DNA of 40,976 nt. It comes from a virus. The position numbers and the translations under genes are program-made. Where the stretch lies: IMG/VR virus record IMGVR_UViG_3300000117_000065, positions 1 through 40,976 of that record; one strand, written 5' to 3'. Positions 1 through 9,974 of this stretch are shown here, in pieces. Numbering within the stretch: the first letter of the stretch is position 1; each line of letters starts with the position of its first letter. The notes beneath the pieces were generated by a model that worked only from the letters and a program-made list of their open reading frames with translations, was not told the origin of the DNA and did not search any database.

Positions 1-150
1 AGGAACCGAGATGCAAGGCGTCATTGATGAGATGCTGCTGGAGACTGTCAATCTGTCTCGCATGTTCCGTGATACTACGATACCTGCCTCAGCCGTTCTC
101 GAGGATGATAAAGGGGATGCTTATGTCCCTTATGATGAGATTCCTTCCGA
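1..150. repeat. Terminal overlap, left copy (contig circularises)
   Basis: Bases 1-64 equal 40791-40854 and bases 65-150 equal 40891-40976. The two copies differ only by a 36-base insertion in the right copy (40855-40890). This is the signature of a circular or circularly permuted genome assembled past its own start. A true short terminal repeat is possible but less likely, because the repeat lies inside a gene. Confidence 0.9.
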
Positions 151-280
151 GGAGATCTCCAGTATCGAAAACCTGATCCTTTCCAATAACCGCAGGGTGA
201 CTCAGCGCAAGGTAGAGAAAGCCTACGCTGCCTACCTGATTAATGATCCTGAGTTGTTCCTGCGCCTGACTTCGGAATAG
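1..280 (+). CDS. C-terminal part of internal virion (ejection) protein, T7 gp15-like; continues from window end
   Basis: This is the 3' end of the gene that starts at 39391 and crosses the contig junction. The reading frame is the same as at 40791-40976, and the first in-frame ATG at 11 is only internal. It ends with TAG at 278-280, two bases before the next start at 283. Joined through the junction the protein is 559 residues, or 571 with the 36-base insertion present in the other copy. The neighbours (gp13-, gp14- and gp16-like genes) place it in the ejected inner core, which in T7 forms the channel for DNA entry. The gp15 assignment rests mainly on gene order, size and helical, Gln/Ala/Glu-rich composition. 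Confidence 0.75.
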   Translation, partial: GTEMQGVIDEMLLETVNLSRMFRDTTIPASAVLEDDKGDAYVPYDEIPSEEISSIENLILSNNRRVTQRKVEKAYAAYLINDPELFLRLTSE

Positions 281-282
281 TC

Positions 283-3200
283 ATGCCAACAATCAATGAA
301 TTCATAGCCCAGGCCAACCAAGAACAAAACACTTCATCCCTTAATGGTACCCAGGTAGAGAACTGGCTGTCTGGTGCCGACAAGACCAGGAAGCTGCAAC
401 TCAACTTTGAAGCGGGTACTCAAGAGGATGCGGACCAGCAAGCCCGTATCTTCAACCTGCAGCTGCGTACAGGTCTGCCACAGGACTTCATATCCCGCAA
501 TCTGGATACCGTAGAGGCTGAAGCCAACCGTGTGACCTTCGATGCTGAGGAGTTCCGTCAGACTTCGCCTGTGGTTGCTGACTGGCTTTCACAAGATCCC
601 AATCGTTCATCCATTGCTCAAGACGATCTATCCAACCTGTCACTGATGGAAGCCAGCCTTCGTGCTGCCAACCAGGACTACAAGGATCGAACTACCCTGG
701 GTGAGCGTGTCATGAATCGGGTGAAGGAAGGATTCTTGAACCTTGGCCAAACCATTGATGTTCTCAAGCGGATGCCGGACATCACCAGAGGTTTGGAGGC
801 AGAAGCTACCGGCGACTTTGTGATGGCATATGATCCTGCCGGGATTCCTATCTATGCCTCTCAAGTTGTTATCAAAGATGAACAGCTGGCATTCCTGGTA
901 CAGGAAGCCATTGGCACTGGTGAAGCTCAATCCCGGGAACTGGCAAAGAATGTCGCACTGACTCAGGCGCATCTGGCCAATATCGAGAAACGCCCTGCCA
1001 CGGTAGCCATGCTGGGTTCTGAATCAGTCGGTGAGATGCTGGATGCTTTTGCAAAAGATCCATTGGGGATTATTGCTGATATTGGTATCACATCGTCCAC
1101 ACAGCAACTACCAGCCATAGCTCTGACGGTGGCTACCCGTAATCCTGGTGTAGCAGTGGCCGCAGCGGGTGGTAACTCGTATGCCCTGGAACTTGGTCAT
1201 GGGATTATTGACTACCTGGGCCGTCAAGGGGTGGACGTATCGGATCCAGAGGCAGTGGTGGAAGCCCTAAAAGATGAGTCTGTGGTCAATCGTGCTTTGG
1301 CTTATGGCCAGACTCGCGGTGTGATTGTCGGTTCACTGGATGCCTTGTCTGGTGGTGTGGCCGAAAAGTCACTGATTCCTACCAATATGATCGCTTCCCA
1401 GACGGGCAGAGAGGCGTTGAATACCTTTGCTGCCCAGCCAGTGGTCCAGGGTTTGATGGGTGCTACAGGTGAGGCGGGTGCTCAGTTGGCCACCACAGGC
1501 GAAATTGAAGGCCCGGGTGAACTCTTTGCTGAATTCATTGGCGAGTTTAGCCAAGCCCCCATTGAAGCGGGTGCCTTTGCCCTGGATCGAGTTAGGAAGC
1601 CACCACAGGTTATTCAGGACGCTGCTCGAGCAAAAAGGGCTGTAGAAGCTGCAAACCTGATGAATGCCATGGATGAGGCTGCCCGGGAGTCCAAAACCAA
1701 AGAGCGAAGCCAGGAAGCGTTTGATGAACTGCTCAACCAGATGAAACAGTCTGGTGATATTGAAAGCGTGTTTGTTCCGGTGGATGAGTGGAATACCTAC
1801 TTCCAGTCCAGGGAGATCGATCCTCGATCATTCGCTGAAGAACTGATTGGTGATTCACAGCCTTACCTTGAGGCGCTGGCCACAGGTGGAGATATTGCCA
1901 TTCCTTTGGACAAGTATGCATCTCGCATTGCCGGCAGTGAGTTCCATGTGGATCTGGTTGCCAACCTTCGCTTTGATCCCAATGACATGACCTTGAATGA
2001 GGCTCAGTCCTGGGAAGAAACAGCCCCTGAGATCGTTTCTGAGTATCTGGGAAGCACTGTCCAGGTGGCTGAAGATCAATCAGCAGCGGTGTATGAGGAC
2101 GTGCTGGGACAGCTTTTGGCAGCGGGTACTGAGCGATCTGTGGCAGAAGCCCAGGCCAAACAGGTGCAATCCGTGTTCCGTACCCTGGGTGAGCGCAGCG
2201 GTGTGGGCGCTCAAGAGCTCTATGCTCAATATGGTTTGGAGATCGCCAGACAGATCCCCGATGCTCTACAGCCTTTTGTTGAGGAGACTGATACTACCCT
2301 GGATCCACTCATTGATCGAGTGCGTTCTGGTGAAGCCCCTACGGATCTTGAGATATTCGGACCATCATTGATCGACTTTGCCAGAGAGCAAGGTGGTTTT
2401 ATAGAAGATTCAGAATTGTCTGCCCGGGATGCTGAACTGGCGCCAAGGCTGCCTGGTCAGATCAATTTACTCCAGGAGGAAGGCCGAACCCTGGATGATA
2501 TGGCAGAACTGGCTGCGGAGGCTGGATTCATCCAGGAGCGCGACATTGAGGCTTTGCTGGATGCTATAGATACTGAACTGGCCGGTGGCCGTGTATCAGC
2601 CCAAGGGGCGCTCAATGAAGATTTGTTGGGTGTCCGTGATGCCATGACTGCCATCGAGGATCGACTTGGCGAACTGGGTGTGGACATCGAGCAAGCCACC
2701 AATGAAGAAATCAAAGCCATATTGATCGGCCAGCCCAATGTAAATGACCAGGATGCTGGCAATCCATTCAGCCGGTTCTTTAGGCAGATATTTAGTTCTG
2801 ACCAGCAAAGGACTGATGTAGAGCCAAGAAATGGTGGCTCCAGGGTAGAGGCTATCAGCGGTGAAAGCAGAATTCTTTTCCAGAAAAAGGATCAAGACGA
2901 TAAGCGCGGTCAGATCCAGTTCACTGACAAGGATGACGCCGGCAACCGTCGATTCCGTATCACCCTGCTTGAACAAGCCAACCTGTCCACCTTCCTACAT
3001 GAAACTGGCCATATGTACCTGGAGATCCTGGGTGATCTGGCAGAACGTGAGGATGCGCCTCAGCAGATCCAGGATGACTATCAACAAGCCCTTGAGTGGA
3101 TGGGGGTATCGAACCGTGATGCCATTGGTACCGAACAACATGAGCAATGGGCTCGAGGCTTTGAGGCCTACCTGAGAGAGGGTAAGGCGCCAAGTCCAGA

Positions 3201-6200
3201 GCTACAGTCTGTATTCTCACGATTCAGAGCCTGGTTGATCCGTATCTACAAGGAACTGAAAGCCCTGAACGTCACCCTGACAGATGAAGTACGTGGTGTT
3301 TTTGATCGCCTGGTAGCTACTGATGAAGAGATCGAGGCTGCCGTTCAACTCCAGCGCTATGGTGAGATGTTCACTGAGGCTGAAGGTCGCGCCATGGGCA
3401 TGAGTGAATCTGAGTATGAGGCCTACCGAAAGTCTGTTGAAGATGCCCGGGTTGAGGCTGAGGCAGATGTGGCCAAGCAAGCCATGTCTGAGATCTCGAG
3501 GGAGAACCAGAAGTGGTGGAAGGAAGCCCGGGTTGAGATGCGCGAAGAGGTTGCCCAGGAGATTTACTCGGTCCAGGTATATCGAGCCTTGTCCTTCCTG
3601 CAAAAGGGTGTGTTACCTGATGGCTCAGAGATTGATGGCGTCAAGCCCGTCAAACTGGATAAAGCTGTCCTGGTTGAGATGTATGGCCAGCCTTTCCTGA
3701 AACGCCTGCCTAAGCCATGGATCTACACCAGAGAGGGTGGCGCCCATCCGGATACCATTGCCCCCATATTTGGGTATCAGTCCGGTGATGAGATGATTCG
3801 CGCCCTGGTCAATGCCCGTCCGATGAATGATGTGATCGAGGCTGAGACTGATATGCGAATGCGCCAAGTCTATGGTGATATGCGTATTGATGGGACGGTA
3901 CCTGAGAAAGCCATGAATGCACTGCACAATGAGAAGCGTGTGGATGTCATGATGCGAGAACTCAGGGTATTGAACCGTAATCGTGTTTCACGTGAAACGA
4001 TTCCTACCCGTCAAGTCATTCGCGCAGCGGCTCAGAGAATCATTGGTGAGAAGCGTGTTCGGGATCTGAATCTGAATACCTACCGAGTGGCTGAGGCAAA
4101 AGCTGCAAGGGAAGCCTTTGAACTGGCTGCCCAGCAAGACTTTGATGGTGCCTCTGAGGCCAAGCGTAAGCAGTTGCTGAACCATGAACTGTATCGACAA
4201 GCTCAGGCTGCCAAGGAAGCCTCTGAGAAGAACAGAGAGCGCGTCAACCGATTCAGCAAGAAAAGCTACCAGGAAACCTTGGGATTGGCCGGTGCGGACT
4301 ACCAGGACCAGATGAACGCCATTCTGAATGGGTATGAGTTCAAGAATATACCTCTGAAGCGCCTGGATCAGCGTGAGAGCCTGCGAGAATTCCTTTCCAG
4401 GCATGAATCGGATGTCCAGCCATTGGAACGCCCAGCCTATGCCCAGGATGATACCCAGGACGCTGAGAATCGCTCTGACAGCCGTTCCCAGTCTCTGGAG
4501 TCCTTGGCTCAGGAGGCAGAGCTTAAAAACTGGCGTAGCCTCACTGTGAACGAATTGCAGGGAGTTAGGGACAATGCTGAGATGATCTGGCATTTGGCCA
4601 AGTTGAAAGACCAGCTGTTGAAGAACGCTGAGTTCAAGCGTGTCCAGGAAGCTGCTGAGACTGGTCGGGACTCAATCAATGATAATGCCAATCGCAAGGT
4701 CATCCAGTCACTACAGAGCGAGATACCCTGGAATAAGGTCAAATCTGGCGTATCAGAGTATCTGGCTAAGTCCAGGCGTGTGCCTCAGATTATCCGTGAG
4801 ATGGACGGTGGTAAGGACAATGGGGTGATGTGGCAGCTGTATGTTCGCCCTATCAACGAGGCAACCAGCACCTATACCTCCATGATTCAAGAGCACTCCA
4901 AAACCTTTGGTGCGCTCTATGACAAGTATTACACCAAGTCTGACCAGGGCAAGATGCTCAGGAATGCGGTGAAATTCGACTCCATAGGGGTCAGCATGAC
5001 CAAGGACGCCATTTTGTCTGTGGCCATGAACTGGGGCAACCAGGTGAATAGAAACCGTCTGATGGCCGGTGAGGGCTGGTCACAGCAGCAAGTCCAGACC
5101 ATATTGGATACCCTGAATGCCAAGGACTGGGCTTTCGTTCAAGAAGTATGGGACTACCTGGATACCTACAAAAAGCCATTTTTCGATAATCACAAGGCCA
5201 TCTTTGGTATTGCGCCAGAGGAAGTGGAAGCGGATCCATTCACGGTAACTACTCGAGATGGTGAGACTATCGAGATGCGTGGTGGTTACTACCCAGTGAA
5301 GTTCGACAATACCCGGGCTGTGGTAAGGCCTGAGCATCAAATGAAGGCTGAGGCGCAACGTGCGATACCTGTGACAGCCAGAACCAAGGCAAGCGCCTCA
5401 TACAGCCGTGTGCAAGGTCGAGTGGCTATCCCTATCAAGCTATCCGTCATGGGGGTGGTCAATCAGCATGTGTCTGAGACCATTCACCATATCGCCTTTG
5501 ATCAACCATTGCTGGATGTGGCCAAGGTGCTGGCCAGACCAGAACTCTCCCAGGCGATTACTGAGAACTATGGCAAGGTCATCTATGATCGCCTTTACCG
5601 TCAGCTTGTGGATGTGAAGTTTGGTGTAGAGCCAGCCAAGGGTTCCTTTGAGCGATTTATTGATCACACTAGGAATGGCGCCTCAGTCGCTGGTATGGCG
5701 CTCAGTGTGACCACAACTTTGCTGCAGCCACTTGGTCTATCTAACAGTGTGGTATCACTCAGGAACGCAGATGAGCCTGTCTCAACGGGTTATTACTGGC
5801 TGATGAAGGGTTTGGCACGTATGGCCGGTGATCCTCGCCAGTTGCAGAAGAATGCTGCCTGGGTAACCAGTAACAGTGAATTCATGCGCTATCGACGTAT
5901 CAACCCATCCAGAGAGATCGGTGATGTCATGAATCGCATCCGGAAGAAAGGCTGGCGCACCCAGATGGATGCAGCTGGATTCTGGGCAATCGCCAATACC
6001 CAGTTCTGGGCTGTGGATATGCCTACCTGGTATGGGGCTTATGAGAAAGCCAAGACTGCTGGTGAGGATCATGTGACCTCAGTGCAGCTGGCTGATCAAA
6101 CTGTCAGAGATGCCCAAGGTGGCGGTGAGTTGATCGATCAGACTGAGTTCCAGCGTGGTGGTCCGTACATGCGAGTATTCACCAACTTCATATCCTATGT

Positions 6201-6708
6201 GGCCACTACTTGGTCAATTCAGGCTACCCGCTTCCGTACCACGGACTTCAAGGATCCAGCCCAGGTATTCAACTATGCCCATGACATGATGATGCTCATG
6301 GTAGTTCCGGCTGTGGGTTCAGTGCTCCTGGATCTCATTGCCTCGGCTTCTCGAGGAGATGATGAGGACGATGAGGGTATCCCAGAGAAGATCGCCAGAG
6401 AGACAGCCATGATGTACATGGGACCATTTGTGGGTGTTCGTGAACTACAGGGTGTGGCGCGAGGCTTTAGTGATTATGCCGGTCCAGCTGGGTTGACCGT
6501 CTTTGGAGATACCCATTCCTTCATCCAACAAGCCGAACAGGCTGAGGCTGATGAGGCTTTCTATCGATCTACCGTAAGACTTGGCGGGATTCTATTCCAC
6601 CTACCTGCCGTTCAAATAGACAGAACGACAAGGGGTGCTCATGCGCTTTATAATGGCGAAACTGACAACCCAGGGGCATTGCTCTTTGGACCACCACGCG
6701 AGGATTAA
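283..6708 (+). CDS. Giant internal virion / DNA-ejection protein (T7 gp16-position) with HExxH metallopeptidase-like motif
   Basis: A 2141-residue protein in the position of T7 gp16, directly after the gp15-like gene. I see no lytic-transglycosylase signature at the N terminus. An HETGH motif at about residues 906-910, with flanking sequence typical of large polyvalent phage proteins, suggests a zinc peptidase-like domain. Long charged helical stretches follow, for example around residues 1270-1325. Near the C terminus there is a hydrophobic segment at about 2003-2023, then an acidic patch (GDDEDDE). Gp16-type proteins are ejected into the cell envelope and form the inner end of the DNA conduit. 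The ejection role is inferred from position and size; proteolytic activity is inferred from one motif. Confidence 0.8.
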   Translation: MPTINEFIAQANQEQNTSSLNGTQVENWLSGADKTRKLQLNFEAGTQEDADQQARIFNLQLRTGLPQDFISRNLDTVEAEANRVTFDAEEFRQTSPVVADWLSQDPNRSSIAQDDLSNLSLMEASLRAANQDYKDRTTLGERVMNRVKEGFLNLGQTIDVLKRMPDITRGLEAEATGDFVMAYDPAGIPIYASQVVIKDEQLAFLVQEAIGTGEAQSRELAKNVALTQAHLANIEKRPATVAMLGSESVGEMLDAFAKDPLGIIADIGITSSTQQLPAIALTVATRNPGVAVAAAGGNSYALELGHGIIDYLGRQGVDVSDPEAVVEALKDESVVNRALAYGQTRGVIVGSLDALSGGVAEKSLIPTNMIASQTGREALNTFAAQPVVQGLMGATGEAGAQLATTGEIEGPGELFAEFIGEFSQAPIEAGAFALDRVRKPPQVIQDAARAKRAVEAANLMNAMDEAARESKTKERSQEAFDELLNQMKQSGDIESVFVPVDEWNTYFQSREIDPRSFAEELIGDSQPYLEALATGGDIAIPLDKYASRIAGSEFHVDLVANLRFDPNDMTLNEAQSWEETAPEIVSEYLGSTVQVAEDQSAAVYEDVLGQLLAAGTERSVAEAQAKQVQSVFRTLGERSGVGAQELYAQYGLEIARQIPDALQPFVEETDTTLDPLIDRVRSGEAPTDLEIFGPSLIDFAREQGGFIEDSELSARDAELAPRLPGQINLLQEEGRTLDDMAELAAEAGFIQERDIEALLDAIDTELAGGRVSAQGALNEDLLGVRDAMTAIEDRLGELGVDIEQATNEEIKAILIGQPNVNDQDAGNPFSRFFRQIFSSDQQRTDVEPRNGGSRVEAISGESRILFQKKDQDDKRGQIQFTDKDDAGNRRFRITLLEQANLSTFLHETGHMYLEILGDLAEREDAPQQIQDDYQQALEWMGVSNRDAIGTEQHEQWARGFEAYLREGKAPSPELQSVFSRFRAWLIRIYKELKALNVTLTDEVRGVFDRLVATDEEIEAAVQLQRYGEMFTEAEGRAMGMSESEYEAYRKSVEDARVEAEADVAKQAMSEISRENQKWWKEARVEMREEVAQEIYSVQVYRALSFLQKGVLPDGSEIDGVKPVKLDKAVLVEMYGQPFLKRLPKPWIYTREGGAHPDTIAPIFGYQSGDEMIRALVNARPMNDVIEAETDMRMRQVYGDMRIDGTVPEKAMNALHNEKRVDVMMRELRVLNRNRVSRETIPTRQVIRAAAQRIIGEKRVRDLNLNTYRVAEAKAAREAFELAAQQDFDGASEAKRKQLLNHELYRQAQAAKEASEKNRERVNRFSKKSYQETLGLAGADYQDQMNAILNGYEFKNIPLKRLDQRESLREFLSRHESDVQPLERPAYAQDDTQDAENRSDSRSQSLESLAQEAELKNWRSLTVNELQGVRDNAEMIWHLAKLKDQLLKNAEFKRVQEAAETGRDSINDNANRKVIQSLQSEIPWNKVKSGVSEYLAKSRRVPQIIREMDGGKDNGVMWQLYVRPINEATSTYTSMIQEHSKTFGALYDKYYTKSDQGKMLRNAVKFDSIGVSMTKDAILSVAMNWGNQVNRNRLMAGEGWSQQQVQTILDTLNAKDWAFVQEVWDYLDTYKKPFFDNHKAIFGIAPEEVEADPFTVTTRDGETIEMRGGYYPVKFDNTRAVVRPEHQMKAEAQRAIPVTARTKASASYSRVQGRVAIPIKLSVMGVVNQHVSETIHHIAFDQPLLDVAKVLARPELSQAITENYGKVIYDRLYRQLVDVKFGVEPAKGSFERFIDHTRNGASVAGMALSVTTTLLQPLGLSNSVVSLRNADEPVSTGYYWLMKGLARMAGDPRQLQKNAAWVTSNSEFMRYRRINPSREIGDVMNRIRKKGWRTQMDAAGFWAIANTQFWAVDMPTWYGAYEKAKTAGEDHVTSVQLADQTVRDAQGGGELIDQTEFQRGGPYMRVFTNFISYVATTWSIQATRFRTTDFKDPAQVFNYAHDMMMLMVVPAVGSVLLDLIASASRGDDEDDEGIPEKIARETAMMYMGPFVGVRELQGVARGFSDYAGPAGLTVFGDTHSFIQQAEQAEADEAFYRSTVRLGGILFHLPAVQIDRTTRGAHALYNGETDNPGALLFGPPRED

Positions 6709-6711
6709 ACA

Positions 6712-9345
6712 ATGACCGTTCCAAGCACAACAAACCGCTGGCAGTACACAGGAAATGGTTCCACTACTAGCTTTGCCTACACTTCAAAGATATTTTCATC
6801 ATCGGATCTTGTTGTTATCAAGACCGATGCTAATGGTGTTGAAACCACCTTGGTTCTAAATACTGATTACACGGTATCTGGCGCTGGTGATTCCAATGGT
6901 GGAACAGTGACTTATCCAGTATCTGGTTCGGCACTTCCATCTACCGAAACGCTGACCATTAAGCGCGTTTTAGCTATTACCCAAAATACCAGTATTAAAA
7001 ACCAGGGAGCTTATTATCCAGAAATTCATGAGGATGAATTTGATAAGTCTAGGATGATTGATCAGCAACAACAGGGTGAAATTGATCGATCAATACGGTC
7101 ACCTGATTCCGAGGCTGGTGGTGATGACTTTTTGCTTCCACCAGTATCTGATAGAGCTGGAAAGATTTTATCATTTGATGCTAATGGTAATCCGGTAGCT
7201 ACTCTTTCTGAAGATGTTGACCCTGTTTATGTGGATGCGCGGATAACAAGGGTACGATATACCACAGATATTTTAACTACTTCTACCGGTGCTACTACCG
7301 GGGATATTTACGAATCCACCCATTACGATTTAAACAAAACAACTGGTTCCGGTGCTAAATGGCAGTACACGGGAACAACAACTGTTGGAAAAGCTGGAAC
7401 CGTAAACGCTGACGGGTATGTGTATGATGCGGACGGTAAGCAGTTTGATCAAAACGCAAGTGTTTTTTCTTTAAGAGCTTACGGTGCAGGCTCTGGCTCA
7501 AGTTCTGCTGATGTTGCTGCAATGACCGCGGCAATTGCTAGAGGGAAGAAGATTGTCGGTGACCCTAGTCTGTCTGTTAATTTTGCGACTTCTAGCTGGA
7601 CTTTAACAAGTGGCATTAAGATAGATTGGCGAGGCGCATCAATTACTTCTACTATTACACCATCGGGTAGTTCGTCATCCGACGAAGATGACGACAACAT
7701 GATTTTCTTATTCGATGGTACAGCAGAAAGCAATCGAATCAGCGGTATTGAGCTATTTAACGGAAAGTTCACGGGGTCAGATTTGTTGCTCCATGCGTAC
7801 AAGTTCCGAAGATGTTACAAGCCCAAAATCTACAACAACGATTTCACAGGAATGCTAAACCTTGTAACAACTTACGCTACAGACATTCCTAAAGTTGATG
7901 TTGGCACAGACGATGAACGTCCTGATGTTTCTCAAGATTTAACTGACTACTTAAACAGTTCTGTTCGTTCACATGGAAACACAGGGTTAGGCAGTACAGT
8001 AGATTACGATGATGCCGATGCAAGCGTGGGAGGCGGGGCGGCTGAACGGCACAGGTGGTCGTTAGATTTTCAGGTGAGCGGAGCAACATACGAATACTAC
8101 AGACAAGGGATTGTTTGGAAAGGTGGCGGTTCTGATCAGTCGCTTGATGGAGATATAGATAATGACCGGTGGGCAAGAGGAAGTATTGTCGCCTGTACTG
8201 TTAGAGATATACACCGGGGGGGTATATGGGGTAACAATGGAATCGTTACAGTCTCAGGTGCTTGTCAGGCTATACGGTGCGGTGATTTCGGTATTCACGG
8301 CGAGGGTGATAAAGGTTCCAGTTATACGGGGAACTACATAGAAGATTGTTCGTCTGGTATAGGTCAATTTTCTTATGGTACTGCAACTTATACGGGAAAT
8401 ACCGTTGTACTCAATGATTCTACGCTTTATAGCAATGAAAAACTGTTTTCACACGTTAACTCAAGCAGCGGTGACGCGGGGCAGCTTACGGTCACGGGGA
8501 ATACATTTATATGCAACGATTCAACCATCGTCGGAAGATTGACTTTCCAGCGTGACGCTATTGCTAAATTTAACAACAACACTTTAATCAACTGCAAGCT
8601 TGAATGCACAGGTACAAATCACGGTAAAAGGTATATTCAGAACAATGAATTAACGTACACCAACAGCAGTATATCTGGCTTATCTGCATTTACAGCCATT
8701 GATCTAGGTGGCATTAATACAGATGGGGACGATATAGGAGGTATCACCGGGAACACTATTGACGCTTCTGCTATCACCCTTCCTTCTGATTGCGTGGGTA
8801 TCAACATGGAAGCGGGTAGCTCGGTACTTATGAAAGCTAATGACAATACTATCGTTGGTGGGTGGGACGTGGAAATAGCGTACCGTGATACTGCGTCTGG
8901 CGGTAATAAAAGATTCATCATACGCAACAACACTCTTGAGTATGGGCGAATATATTGCTTGTCAGACGGTTTCCTAAATGCCAATGCCCAACTTGGAGGT
9001 AATGTTGATCTTGCTAATGGTAAGCCTATTTTTAACGCACACCCTGAGTTTGGAGCGTATAACAGGGGATGCAGAGAAGATTATGACGATGTGTCCAACG
9101 GTGGTGTAGAGGGATGGATTGTCACTTCTGTTGGAGCAGCTTACAAGGAAGTCTATACAAGCTCTAACACCTATGCCAAGTATGAATGCGTAAAAGGCTC
9201 GGACAATAATTTTTATTGGGCTAAGCAGGCGCTGTCTGCGAGTTCGAGTAATGACCCCGTTTCAGGTACAGATATATCTAGTAAATGGGCTAAATATGAG
9301 AGCGCTGAGGCTACCATTAAAGATCGCGGGGTAATTGCAGCCTAA
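6712..9345 (+). CDS. Tail spike / tail fibre, T7 gp17-type N terminus with beta-helix body
   Basis: An 877-residue receptor-binding protein starting three bases after the giant ejection gene. The N terminus (NRWQYTGNGSTTSFAY onward, about residues 1-150) matches the tail-fibre anchoring domain that joins T7-like fibres to the tail. From about residue 250 (SLRAYGAG, a typical opening of phage pectate-lyase-like spikes) the protein is rich in Asn/Gly/Thr/Ser turns, as expected for a right-handed beta-helix. The last 80 residues contain a Tyr/Trp-rich module (YAKYECVKGSDNNFYWAKQ) resembling small chitin/carbohydrate-binding modules. Base composition looks more AT-rich than the preceding gene, which suggests a swapped host-range module. 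Any depolymerase activity is unproven. Confidence 0.85.
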   Translation: MTVPSTTNRWQYTGNGSTTSFAYTSKIFSSSDLVVIKTDANGVETTLVLNTDYTVSGAGDSNGGTVTYPVSGSALPSTETLTIKRVLAITQNTSIKNQGAYYPEIHEDEFDKSRMIDQQQQGEIDRSIRSPDSEAGGDDFLLPPVSDRAGKILSFDANGNPVATLSEDVDPVYVDARITRVRYTTDILTTSTGATTGDIYESTHYDLNKTTGSGAKWQYTGTTTVGKAGTVNADGYVYDADGKQFDQNASVFSLRAYGAGSGSSSADVAAMTAAIARGKKIVGDPSLSVNFATSSWTLTSGIKIDWRGASITSTITPSGSSSSDEDDDNMIFLFDGTAESNRISGIELFNGKFTGSDLLLHAYKFRRCYKPKIYNNDFTGMLNLVTTYATDIPKVDVGTDDERPDVSQDLTDYLNSSVRSHGNTGLGSTVDYDDADASVGGGAAERHRWSLDFQVSGATYEYYRQGIVWKGGGSDQSLDGDIDNDRWARGSIVACTVRDIHRGGIWGNNGIVTVSGACQAIRCGDFGIHGEGDKGSSYTGNYIEDCSSGIGQFSYGTATYTGNTVVLNDSTLYSNEKLFSHVNSSSGDAGQLTVTGNTFICNDSTIVGRLTFQRDAIAKFNNNTLINCKLECTGTNHGKRYIQNNELTYTNSSISGLSAFTAIDLGGINTDGDDIGGITGNTIDASAITLPSDCVGINMEAGSSVLMKANDNTIVGGWDVEIAYRDTASGGNKRFIIRNNTLEYGRIYCLSDGFLNANAQLGGNVDLANGKPIFNAHPEFGAYNRGCREDYDDVSNGGVEGWIVTSVGAAYKEVYTSSNTYAKYECVKGSDNNFYWAKQALSASSSNDPVSGTDISSKWAKYESAEATIKDRGVIAA

Positions 9346-9413
9346 TGTGCCGACAAGAAACAATGACTGAACTCCGTTCGCTACACGCGCAACTGGATCG
9401 GATAGGGGGCTGA
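9345..9413 (+). CDS. Possible 22-residue micro-protein after the tail spike
   Basis: The start codon overlaps the tail-spike stop (TAATG), and the frame reads MCRQETMTELRSLHAQLDRIGG. The stop codon TGA falls exactly in the loop of the terminator hairpin at 9405-9420. Translational coupling through TAATG and the amphipathic MTELRSLHAQLDRI stretch favour a real gene. At this length it could equally be chance. Confidence 0.35.
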   Translation: MCRQETMTELRSLHAQLDRIGG

Positions 9414-9427
9414 TGCCCCCTTCCTTT
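9405..9427 (+). terminator. Rho-independent terminator ending the late operon
   Basis: A perfect 6-bp GC stem, GGGGGC (9405-9410) with GCCCCC (9415-9420), has loop TGAT and is followed by TTCCTTT. It lies between the rightward tail-spike gene and the leftward early operon, so it ends late transcription at the convergence point. There is no T-run on the other strand, so it looks one-directional. Confidence 0.8.
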
Positions 9428-9950
9428 AGTGAACCCCAGATGGTTCATCATCAAGATCTAAATCATTCTGATCTTCGTCATCGTCCGGTTCTGGATCCGG
9501 ATCGTTCATTTTATCCACTAGGTCACCGCCAGACACTTTGATTTGAGCAACATCCTGGAGTAGAGCTCTCAGGTCAGATACATCATGCTCTGAGAATTCT
9601 TTGGCTGCACAGTTGAAAGCAAGCTCGATCATACCTCCACCAAGACACTTAAACTTAAACTTGCTGAGATCGCAGTTTTTCAGAATCACCATATCGATTT
9701 CAACCGTACAGTATCGAACCTTGGCTGTGCTTTCACACATTCCCAGGTATGGGTACATCAGGTCTTTATCGTCATTGGCTCGCCAGAATGTAGCTGCGTT
9801 GTTTCCACCAATCAAAGTACGAAGTGGTGTTGCGCCGGCACAAGTGAGTACGATGGCAATATCCAGAGGAACAGCGCCATTTTCCCCTTTGCCTTCCTTC
9901 CTGAATTTCAGGTTTTTTATTTCGCCCTGTGGGGCATTGATGTCAAGCAT
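9426..9950 (-). CDS. Early protein of unknown function with acidic C-terminal tail
   Basis: A 174-residue protein, the last gene of the leftward recombination operon, with a strong AAGGAGG site before its ATG at 9950. The first 130 residues look like a compact beta-rich fold with several Cys residues. Residues from about 145 onward are almost all Asp/Glu/Pro (PDPEPDDDEDQNDLDLDD). An acidic tail on a small protein beside an annealing protein and exonuclease recalls single-stranded-DNA-binding proteins that recruit partners through their tails. I do not recognise an OB-fold signature, so the function is not assigned. Confidence 0.75.
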   Translation of the reverse strand: MLDINAPQGEIKNLKFRKEGKGENGAVPLDIAIVLTCAGATPLRTLIGGNNAATFWRANDDKDLMYPYLGMCESTAKVRYCTVEIDMVILKNCDLSKFKFKCLGGGMIELAFNCAAKEFSEHDVSDLRALLQDVAQIKVSGGDLVDKMNDPDPEPDDDEDQNDLDLDDEPSGVH

Positions 9951-9974
9951 GGGTGTAATCCTCCTTTGCTTGGG

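Noticed and set aside
11-280. Independent small gene starting at ATG 11
   Set aside because: The frame is continuous with the gene at 39391 across the circular junction, so the ATG is internal.
2457-2976. Leftward reading frames inside the giant ejection gene
   Set aside because: They are antisense shadows of a well-formed gene, without starts or ribosome sites; the same holds for many others across the window.
6712-9345. Diversity-generating retroelement as in BPP-1
   Set aside because: The structural genes resemble BPP-1, but no reverse transcriptase, template repeat or duplicated variable region at the spike 3' end was seen.
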